From an uncultured Pseudomonadales bacterium (GTDB lineage: Bacteria > Pseudomonadota > Gammaproteobacteria > Pseudomonadales > Cellvibrionaceae): 64,000 nucleotides of DNA. Below, one piece after another: positions 58,803-64,000 of this stretch; the stretch's first letter is position 1; every line of letters begins with the position of its first letter. The notes beneath the pieces were generated by a model. The model was not told the origin of the DNA. It searched no databases and saw nothing but the letters and a program-made list of their open reading frames with translations. Position numbers and translations under genes: made by a program. The DNA lies in contig CANLDL010000004.1 of NCBI GenBank assembly GCA_947489425.1, forward strand, positions 390,798-454,797, in the 5' to 3' direction.

Positions 58803-59174
58803 ATGCCAAAATATACTCAACCCCGAAAAACATGGGAATATACCAAAGAGTTTAAAGTGAAAGCAGTGAAACTAAGCTTTCATGAGAATATTCAAGTCAA
58901 ACAAGTAGCCGAAGGGTTGGATATTCATCCATTTATGCTATCCCGCTGGCGTAAGGAATACCTTGACGGTAAACTGCAAGGAGATGGGAAAAAGAGAATC
59001 GGCGTGAATAAGAAAAAACGTTTAATCAGTGATCGAGAGCTAAAAGAAAATCTTCGCCTGAGGCAAGAAGTAGAACGGCTTAAAAAAGAAAATGACCTTT
59101 TAAAAAAGTGGCAACGGTATCTCTCGGAACAACATCAGAGCGGTTTGGATTTATCCAGAGATACCGAGAGTTAG
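58803..59174 (+). CDS. IS3-family OrfA (helix-turn-helix)
   Basis: 123 residues, a transposase N-terminal HTH protein (YTKEFKVKAVKLSFHENIQ, then VAEGLDIHPFMLSRWRKEYL) plus a C-terminal leucine-zipper-like coiled coil (LRLRQEVERLKKENDLLKK). The slippery A AAA AAG run is at 59102-59108, near the end. Confidence 0.93.
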   Translation: MPKYTQPRKTWEYTKEFKVKAVKLSFHENIQVKQVAEGLDIHPFMLSRWRKEYLDGKLQGDGKKRIGVNKKKRLISDRELKENLRLRQEVERLKKENDLLKKWQRYLSEQHQSGLDLSRDTES

Positions 59175-59992
59175 GCGTTTACTTTTTATGTGACTGGCTA
59201 GGGGTTTCTACCAGTGGTTTCTATGCTTGGGAGAAGCGCAAAGTGTCTCGTCGAAAAGAAAGCGATCACCAGTTACTGACGCTGATTAAGCGTATTTATA
59301 CAAGTAGTTGTGGTCGTTATGGTAGTCCGAGAGTGCACAAGGCACTGGAGAAACAAGGAGTTTATGTAGGCCGTAAACGAGTTGAGCGGTTGATGAGAGA
59401 GGCGAATTTGCAGGGACGAGTTGCGCGAGTCACGTTTCGGCAAGTAGGCCGGAAGCAATTCAATAATAAGGGTAGCAATTTATTGCTAGCTAGAGCAAAG
59501 CCTACAGGCATTAATCAAGTGTGGGTAGCGGATGTAACCTATTTAAAAGTCAGAGGTCAGTGGCAGTATTTAGCGACAGTGATGGATCAATATTCACGAC
59601 GTATCATTGGTTGGTCTTTGTCGATGACTCGCACGACACAGTTGACGAGAGATGCACTGGGTTATGCTTTAAAGAAGCGAGGCTACCCAAAAGGTATTAT
59701 CTTCCATACTGACAGAGGCATTGAGTTTACAGGTTTTATGTTTCAGTCGTTGTTATCGAAATACGATTTTAAGCATAGCGTTAATCGTCCAGGTTGTTGT
59801 ACAGATAATGCGTTTATGGAATCGTTTTATCATAGTTTAAAGGGTGAATTGATTCGAGGTTCTGTTTTTACATGTGTTAATCAATTAAGGAAGGCTTTAC
59901 GTGCTTACATCAATAAATTCTATAATGGGGTAAGGTTACATTCGGGGATAGATTATTTGTCACCAGTAGAATATGAGCAATGTATAGCATAG
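59108..59992 (+). CDS. IS3-family OrfB (DDE integrase core)
   Basis: About 294 residues in the -1 frame relative to orfA, joined as OrfAB by frameshifting at A6G. The rve domain residues are visible: Asp in VWVADVTYLKV, Asp in IIFHTDRGIEFTG, and Glu in DNAFMESFYHSLKGE. The GVRLHSGIDYLSPVEYE tail is typical. No in-frame stop, so probably active. Confidence 0.95.
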   Translation: MATVSLGTTSERFGFIQRYRELGVYFLCDWLGVSTSGFYAWEKRKVSRRKESDHQLLTLIKRIYTSSCGRYGSPRVHKALEKQGVYVGRKRVERLMREANLQGRVARVTFRQVGRKQFNNKGSNLLLARAKPTGINQVWVADVTYLKVRGQWQYLATVMDQYSRRIIGWSLSMTRTTQLTRDALGYALKKRGYPKGIIFHTDRGIEFTGFMFQSLLSKYDFKHSVNRPGCCTDNAFMESFYHSLKGELIRGSVFTCVNQLRKALRAYINKFYNGVRLHSGIDYLSPVEYEQCIA

Positions 59993-60120
59993 ATAATTAT
60001 GGTGTCCATTTTATCGGGGGAAGTTCATTTGGTAAAGTGGTCACCTTTTTTGCAAAAAGCGCAAAAAACCTCCAACTTTACCAGTCCGGTGTTTGAGGCG
60101 TTATATTTTAATGGAGCTCT

Positions 60121-60429
60121 GTGATTATAGATAAGCGAATATTTCTTATTGGTACAATATTTGGGCTAGTTGTATTATCTATGCTGGCAACAGTAATTTA
60201 TTCGAACATAGATACGTATTTTAAGGTATCACTGTATGGTTTAACTCTAATCATATTTTTGGTGGTACAGATCTTTGTCTACAATATGCCAGGGCCTAAA
60301 AGCAAAGTGATTTCGAGGAATGTCTTGCGCAGACCTGAGAAATTTAGGCGATGTTGTGTTTTGTTTTGCGGTTTATTTTCACCGCTTATATTAAGTGTAT
60401 TTATATACATATTATGGTTAAAAATATAA
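60121..60429 (+). CDS. Cassette membrane protein, 102 residues
   Basis: GTG start with GGAG upstream. Three hydrophobic helices (IFLIGTIFGLVVLSMLATVI, LYGLTLIIFLVVQIFVY, LFCGLFSPLILSVFIYILW) separated by a basic stretch (NVLRRPEKFRRC). Unknown family. It ends within attC 6 as its stop overlaps the core area. Confidence 0.75.
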   Translation: MIIDKRIFLIGTIFGLVVLSMLATVIYSNIDTYFKVSLYGLTLIIFLVVQIFVYNMPGPKSKVISRNVLRRPEKFRRCCVLFCGLFSPLILSVFIYILWLKI

Positions 60430-60504
60430 CAAAAACATCAAAATCGCCCACAAAAAAACGTGGGCTGGACTCGCTAAAGCTCGCCTTTTATGTGGGCGTT
60501 ATAT
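60424..60504 (+). other. attC site 6
   Basis: ATATAAC to GTTATAT, perfectly complementary cores, 81 bp. ATCGCCCACA pairs with TGTGGGCG, and inner arms form further pairs. It closely resembles attC 11. Confidence 0.93.
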
Positions 60505-60517
60505 CTTAGAGATTCCT

Positions 60518-60847
60518 GTGCATAATATAATATTAATTTTTTTAGGATTTATCGTAACATTAGCCTCATATTCCAATGATTTAAATGTTAGCGGAGCATC
60601 AGAAATTGAATCTTATATCATTTGGGATGATTCTCAGGTTGTAAAGGTTAACTTTCGTGATGGGGTTTCTTGTTATTCACTGGTAGAATATAGCGAAAAA
60701 AGTTGGATAGAATCAACCAATATCTTTTTTAAAGATCTGGAGAGATACTCTTCTCTAAATAGCCAAACTCAGTACATGTGTATCTACGAGCCAGTAGAGA
60801 TTGGAACAACAAAAATAGAGTATAAATTAATTACATTAAAAATATAA
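60518..60847 (+). CDS. Cassette exported protein of unknown function, 109 residues
   Basis: GTG start, hydrophobic N-terminus (NIILIFLGFIVTLASYS) likely a signal peptide, then a mostly beta-looking mature part with two Cys (VSCYSL, MCIYE) that could form a disulfide. No family recognised. Confidence 0.75.
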   Translation: MHNIILIFLGFIVTLASYSNDLNVSGASEIESYIIWDDSQVVKVNFRDGVSCYSLVEYSEKSWIESTNIFFKDLERYSSLNSQTQYMCIYEPVEIGTTKIEYKLITLKI

Positions 60848-60913
60848 CAAGCGCAATCACTTGGAATAATTTTCCGCTGCGCTTCAAATTATCCTGTGTT
60901 ACGGGCATAAGGA
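60842..60913 (+). other. attC site 7 with degenerate core
   Basis: Starts ATATAAC. AAGCGCAATCACTTGGAATAATTT pairs (imperfectly) with AAATTATCCTGTGTTACGGGC, so the fold is there, but where GTTRRRY should lie the sequence is ATAAGGA. The site may be damaged or recombined aberrantly. Confidence 0.6.
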
Positions 60914-60919
60914 AAGCCG

Positions 60920-61261
60920 ATGTCACTTGGTAAAAGGATAAAATCCACTCGGATCGAAAAAGGTATTAAGCTATATCAGATGGCAGAGGGTGTTGGAATA
61001 AGTCAGCAAGCATTAAATAAAATAGAGAAAGACTTAGTTAAAAGAACTGGTCACTTACTGGCAATTTCCAAGATCTTAGGGGTAAGTGCTTCTTGGTTAG
61101 AGTACGGGGATGAATTTTCATCAAAATCTATAATCGAATTATCAAAACAAGAAAATGAATTGATTTTCGATTTCCGTCTTTTGAGTAAGACGGACCAAGC
61201 TTCAGTTCTTAAAATAACTGGAGCTTTAAAGGCTAGAACTAAAGTGAGCAAAAATGCATAA
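60920..61261 (+). CDS. Cassette XRE-family transcriptional regulator
   Basis: Protein of 113 residues with an N-terminal HTH_3 domain (about 4-60): RIKSTRIEKGIKLYQMAEGV then GISQQALNKIEKDLVKR, and LGVSASWLEYGDE at its end. The C-terminal 45 residues are helical. It has no toxin partner in its cassette. It could regulate other cassettes or a distant promoter. Confidence 0.88.
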   Translation: MSLGKRIKSTRIEKGIKLYQMAEGVGISQQALNKIEKDLVKRTGHLLAISKILGVSASWLEYGDEFSSKSIIELSKQENELIFDFRLLSKTDQASVLKITGALKARTKVSKNA

Positions 61262-61299
61262 CAAGTTAAACCAGTTCGCAGCTGTTTAAAGCGTTAAAT
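61256..61299 (+). other. attC site 8, very short
   Basis: GCATAAC to GTTAAAT in only 44 bp, with AAGTTAAACCAGTTCGCAGCTGTTTAAAGC between. GTTAAAC/GTTTAAA pairing is present but the usual long inner stem is missing, as if deleted. Compare attC 13, which has a similar outer pair but a full inner stem. Confidence 0.65.
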
Positions 61300-61330
61300 A
61301 TTTTTAAGCTAACCAACGGAAACTATATAA

Positions 61331-61702
61331 ATGAATAAAGAATACTCGACTAGTAACATATTGAATATCGCAAAAAAACAACGTAACTTATTAATAGCTT
61401 TTTTCTTATATTTACTTGCAGTCGGAATAATTGCCGCCATATCTGACCCTGCTGTAACGGCAAAAATTAGGCTCATTGCAATTCCACTGGCTATAGCTGT
61501 CGTTATTTTGGTTGGGGTATTAGCCTTTACTATATATGGGAAACCTGCTGCTATTTTACTCACCATACTTTGTATAGTTCCTCTAATAAATCTAATAATC
61601 TTTTTCGTTGTAAATGGCGGAGCCAATAAAATAATCAAATCCAAAGGGTATAGTGTTGGACTCGCAGGTGCAGATATAAAAGCTATTACAAATGATATTT
61701 AA
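61331..61702 (+). CDS. Cassette membrane protein, 123 residues
   Basis: Three hydrophobic segments (IAFFLYLLAVGIIAAI, AIPLAIAVVILVGVLAF, AILLTILCIVPLINLIIFF) and a C-terminal soluble tail with GYSVGLAGADIKA. Resembles small membrane proteins often seen in cassettes, but no named family. Confidence 0.75.
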   Translation: MNKEYSTSNILNIAKKQRNLLIAFFLYLLAVGIIAAISDPAVTAKIRLIAIPLAIAVVILVGVLAFTIYGKPAAILLTILCIVPLINLIIFFVVNGGANKIIKSKGYSVGLAGADIKAITNDI

Positions 61703-61786
61703 CAAGTGTGTTATGTTCGCACGCAAAAATACGCGTGCTGGACGGCTTCCGCGCTGCTCCAGCCGCCCCATACACAGGCGTTAACC
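61697..61786 (+). other. attC site 9
   Basis: ATTTAAC to GTTAACC, 90 bp. GTGTGTTATG pairs with CATACACAGG; inner CACGCAAAAATACGCGTGCTGG and CAGCCGC arms complete the stem. Confidence 0.92.
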
Positions 61787-61802
61787 CCACAAGATATCGC
61801 AC

Positions 61803-62429
61803 ATGGAATTTAGAAAAATAATATTTGGAGCCTTCTACATAGTCTACGAATATAGGACTAGTCTAGCAAAAGCACTTGCCACTCCTTTTCTTGCTTATCT
61901 TGCAATAGAAGGTTGTGCGTACCTAGATGTGCCTGATTTTATAAGCTGGTTTCTGGCTGCATTAGCATGGGTGGTATATGCGATAATTGCCATCACAACT
62001 CATAGGGTCGTTTTATTGGGGCCAAACTCTGTTCCTGAGTGGGGTATAGCTTCGTGGTCCAGGCGAGAAACCTATTTTATTTTACATATATTAGCCTTTG
62101 GGCTAATTGCTATGGGGCTATCATTGCTTAGTTTTATCCCCATCGTCGGTGTTATTGCAGCTCTTTTGGTTATCTGCTGGCTTCTGCCCCGTTTTTCTTT
62201 AGTTTTTCCGGGCATAGCAGTGGATAAGGGAGTTACTTTTAAGCTGTCGTGGGAACTGACAGAGAACCATCAACTACATATGTTTCTCATAGTAGTACTA
62301 TTCCCAATATTACTGGCCATACCAGCCATAATATTTGGGCTAATTCCCCACGGTTCTTTTTTATCAAGCATATGTGCAGCTTTTGTTATTGTGTTTGAAA
62401 TTACAGCTTTGTCTTTAACTTATCAATAA
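61803..62429 (+). CDS. Cassette integral membrane protein, 208 residues
   Basis: Largest intact cassette product, with about five hydrophobic helices (FISWFLAALAWVVYAIIAI, HILAFGLIAMGLSLLSFIPI and others). AVDKGVTFKLSWELTENHQ lies in a loop. It resembles uncharacterised membrane proteins but I assign no family. Cassette-borne membrane proteins this large are less usual. Confidence 0.78.
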   Translation: MEFRKIIFGAFYIVYEYRTSLAKALATPFLAYLAIEGCAYLDVPDFISWFLAALAWVVYAIIAITTHRVVLLGPNSVPEWGIASWSRRETYFILHILAFGLIAMGLSLLSFIPIVGVIAALLVICWLLPRFSLVFPGIAVDKGVTFKLSWELTENHQLHMFLIVVLFPILLAIPAIIFGLIPHGSFLSSICAAFVIVFEITALSLTYQ

Positions 62430-62453
62430 ATCACAAACGAAGTGTATGGATAG

Positions 62454-62555
62454 GGTTAACAAGCAGCAGCACGTAAGCCCGGCAAAAAACGCCGGGCAGG
62501 ACGGCCTACATTGCGCTTCGCTTCATTTCGGCCGCCCGTGTGCTGGGCGTTATGT
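62454..62555 (+). other. attC site 10
   Basis: GGTTAAC to GTTATGT, 102 bp. AGCAGCACG pairs with CGTGTGCTGGGC; inside, GCCCGGCAAAAAACGCCGGGC is a second perfect GC-rich stem. Confidence 0.9.
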
Positions 62556-62569
62556 GTATTAGGAAGATT

Positions 62570-62824
62570 ATGGAAAAAACTACAGCAGAAGGCTTTTTGG
62601 AAACCCTAGCATGGATTGAAGCTCCTATCTCAAAAATGGATCAGCATGTTTGGGAATTCGAAGAATCTGAAAGAAGGAAATATCTTGAGCTGGCGAGCAA
62701 TTTCATGAAATGCCATTTTGAGCTCATGATGTCTGTGGTAAACCAGTTTCCAGAATTAGACCCAGATGGTAAGGGCGAAGAGAATTATAAGAAACTAAAA
62801 AGTAAGTACTCTAAGAGTAAGTAG
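62570..62824 (+). CDS. Cassette protein of unknown function, 84 residues
   Basis: I start at the ATG at 62570 (MEKTTAEGFLETLAW...), preceded by AGGAAG; upstream in-frame ATGs lie in attC 10. Helical and charged, no membrane segment. No family recognised. Confidence 0.75.
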   Translation: MEKTTAEGFLETLAWIEAPISKMDQHVWEFEESERRKYLELASNFMKCHFELMMSVVNQFPELDPDGKGEENYKKLKSKYSKSK

Positions 62825-62844
62825 TATGCTGCTACGAGTCATAC

Positions 62845-62929
62845 ACATAACAAGCAAATCAAAGATCGCCCACAAAGAGATGTGGGCTGGACCGTCACTA
62901 CGCTCCGGCCCTTTATTTGGGCGTTAGGT
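62845..62929 (+). other. attC site 11
   Basis: ACATAAC to GTTAGGT, 85 bp. GATCGCCCACA and ATGTGGGCTGG and TTTGGGCG arms match attC 6 in layout. Confidence 0.9.
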
Positions 62930-62935
62930 ATTGTA

Positions 62936-63361
62936 ATGAATTTAAAAAGTAATCTTAAAGGTTCAAATATAATAGGCTCAATGATTGGATTTATATTAGG
63001 AATGAGCGAGGGAAGTCAATTGGGTAGTATTGAAAATTGGCCTTTTTCTACAGCCGAAGAGATGTATGTAATCTTAATTTTTGCTGTTGTTGCTCCATGC
63101 CTTTCTACTGTAGCCAATACGGTTGTATTTAGAAATATATTTAAATTTATGGAAAGAATTAATAGCTTTATTGGCTTTTATGCATTAATGGTTTTATTTT
63201 TTTTCACTTCATCAATATATGGGTTTTTAATAATGTTATCTTCGGATTCGGGGGTTGACTTAGTATCTTCTTCCTCCTTATTTTTTGCAGCAGGCATAGG
63301 GTTCTTCCTAGCTTATTGGTTAGATAAAAAATTTGGATATTGGTATATGAAAAATGCCTAA
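62936..63361 (+). CDS. Cassette membrane protein, 141 residues
   Basis: The ATG at 62936 (MNLKSNLKGSNIIGSMIGF...) lies 6 bp after the attC 11 core; the frame extends upstream but through the attC. It has about four hydrophobic segments (IIGSMIGFILGM, VILIFAVVAPCLSTVA, FYALMVLFFFTSSIYGFLIM, LFFAAGIGFFLAYWL). No family recognised. Confidence 0.77.
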   Translation: MNLKSNLKGSNIIGSMIGFILGMSEGSQLGSIENWPFSTAEEMYVILIFAVVAPCLSTVANTVVFRNIFKFMERINSFIGFYALMVLFFFTSSIYGFLIMLSSDSGVDLVSSSSLFFAAGIGFFLAYWLDKKFGYWYMKNA

Positions 63362-63454
63362 CAAAACCATTAAATACGTTCCAGCCGCAAAAAGCGCGGC
63401 TTCCACCGGACTGCCTACGCGCTGCTTCGGCACCCGTTTATGGCGGCGTTAAGT
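63356..63454 (+). other. attC site 12
   Basis: GCCTAAC to GTTAAGT, 99 bp, overlapping the stop codon of the previous gene. ACCATTAAATACG pairs with CCCGTTTATGG and the inner stem contains GCCGCAAAAAGCGCGGC. Confidence 0.93.
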
Positions 63455-63465
63455 GAAATAATACT

Positions 63466-63861
63466 ATGAGAAGCTTTTTTATTTTAATGTGTTCAATTTG
63501 TGTATCTATGAATGCTTACGCAAAAACATGTGAAGAAACATTGCCAATAACAGCAAATAATTTGTCTGGCACATGGGTAGATGAGAAACCAAATATTAAA
63601 ATGGTCATTACGCATGAGCTAAATAATGAATTCTATGGATCTATCAAACAAAATGACAGAATTGTTTGGAGTTATGCTGGTACTTGGGAATTAGTCGGTA
63701 ATACACTGTATTACACTTATACAAAGTCTTCATTGTCTAGAATACCTGTAGGCACTAAAAATAAAGACGTAATAATAAATATTGGATGTGGTTATAAAAC
63801 ATTCTATGAAGAGTCCGGAAAGGTCAACAGGTTTAGAAAAATCGGCAATGCCAGCACCTAA
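63466..63861 (+). CDS. Cassette exported protein, 131 residues
   Basis: Signal peptide (FFILMCSICVSMNAYA, cleavage about residue 19) and a mature beta-rich part. LSGTWVDEKPNIKMVITHEL and IVWSYAGTWELVGNTLYYTY suggest a lipocalin-like or DUF-type beta-barrel with repeated GTW motifs. Two Cys in the mature part. No certain family. Confidence 0.78.
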   Translation: MRSFFILMCSICVSMNAYAKTCEETLPITANNLSGTWVDEKPNIKMVITHELNNEFYGSIKQNDRIVWSYAGTWELVGNTLYYTYTKSSLSRIPVGTKNKDVIINIGCGYKTFYEESGKVNRFRKIGNAST

Positions 63862-63926
63862 CAAGTCAAGCCAGTTTGCAGTTATCACTGCCTCACTAAC
63901 GTTCGCCGCTGTTTGAGGCGTTATGC
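63856..63926 (+). other. attC site 13
   Basis: ACCTAAC to GTTATGC, 71 bp. CAAGCCAGTTTGCAG pairs (imperfectly) with GCCGCTGTTTGAGGC. Last complete site in the window. Confidence 0.93.
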
Positions 63927-63938
63927 GAAGTACCTGCT

Positions 63939-64000
63939 ATGAATGAACAACAAGAACAGGTTTTTATTGCTTGGCTTGCCTTTAAATCAGGTGGACTGTC
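63939..64000 (+). CDS. Cassette gene, cut by the window edge
   Basis: ATG 12 bp after the attC 13 core opens a frame (MNEQQEQVFIAWLAFKSGG...) that runs off the right edge after 20 codons. The array therefore continues beyond the window. Too short to classify. Confidence 0.6.
   Translation, partial: MNEQQEQVFIAWLAFKSGGL

Larger units (their letters stand above)
58752..60027 (+). mobile_element. IS3-family insertion sequence (1276 bp)
   Basis: Ends are TGAACTTCCCCC and its complement GGGGGAAGTTCA, with TGGACACC / GGTGTCCA further in. TTT is duplicated on both sides (58749-58751, 60028-60030). It carries intact orfA and orfB linked by a -1 frameshift site, so it looks functional. Confidence 0.95.
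58725..60106 (+). other. attC site 5, split by an IS3-family element
   Basis: Left part ACCTAAC to 58751 and right part 60031 to GTTATAT at 60100-60106. Removing 58752-60027 and one TTT gives a normal attC of about 103 bp with CAAAGCACTCGGA pairing to TCCGGTGTTTG and GGTAAAGTGG pairing to CCAACTTTACC. The insertion point is at the outer part of the inner stem. Confidence 0.88.

Overview
The window is a stretch of a gammaproteobacterial chromosome, AT-leaning and probably from a marine lineage near the Pseudomonas/Cellvibrio/Spongiibacter side of the class. That placement is inferred from gene order (map/glnD divergent from rpsB-tsf-pyrH-frr-uppS-cdsA-dxr-rseP-bamA-skp-lpxD-fabZ-lpxA-lpxB-rnhB; DUF2066-hda beside DUF2069-wrbA-arsC; rluA beside rapA) and from an NhaD-type sodium antiporter. 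I saw no tRNA, rRNA or CRISPR array.

Layout. 1-2.2 kb: glnD (cut by the window edge) and map on the minus strand. 2.6-17.8 kb: a housekeeping block running from translation (S2, EF-Ts, RRF) through UMP kinase, undecaprenyl-PP and CDP-diacylglycerol synthesis and DXP reductoisomerase to envelope biogenesis (RseP, BamA, Skp, lipid A enzymes) and RNase HII. 18-27.8 kb: a membrane coiled-coil protein, class I fumarase, pterin dehydratase, an OmpA-like protein, exonuclease I, aspartate carbamoyltransferase, an acyltransferase and DinG. 27.9-32.7 kb (minus): a secreted lipase-like hydrolase with a membrane-anchored partner, a DCC-family gene broken by one stop codon, and argS. 32.9-50.9 kb: rluA, rapA, nhaD, slyD, purN/purM, DUF2066, hda, wrbA, arsC, a receiver/CheC-like pair, avtA, a lytic transglycosylase, proS and a HIT protein.

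The accessory part starts right after the HIT gene. From 51171 to the right edge lies an integron gene-cassette array: at least 13 attC-type sites and about 14 cassettes, all genes on the plus strand, with no integrase visible (a CALIN-type array within this window). Most cassette products are small, unrecognised, and often membrane or exported proteins; one is an XRE-type regulator and one resembles DUF6210.

Two mobile elements have invaded the array. The first is the main discovery. An IS5-family element (51380-52580) and a 166-bp internal-deletion derivative of it (56291-56456) bracket three AT-rich cargo genes, and AGATC is repeated on the outer sides (51375-51379 and 56457-56461). Removing 51380-56456 and one AGATC joins the small ORF at 51193 in frame to a headless ORF at 56458. 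This rebuilds a cassette gene of about 193 residues (HEPN-like, with one further frameshift) that ends at the first attC. The whole 5.1-kb unit therefore behaves as a composite transposon. Its cargo is one exported protein and two membrane-anchored paralogues with helical repeats, of unknown function. The second element is an intact IS3-family copy (58752-60027, TTT target duplication) sitting inside the fifth attC site.
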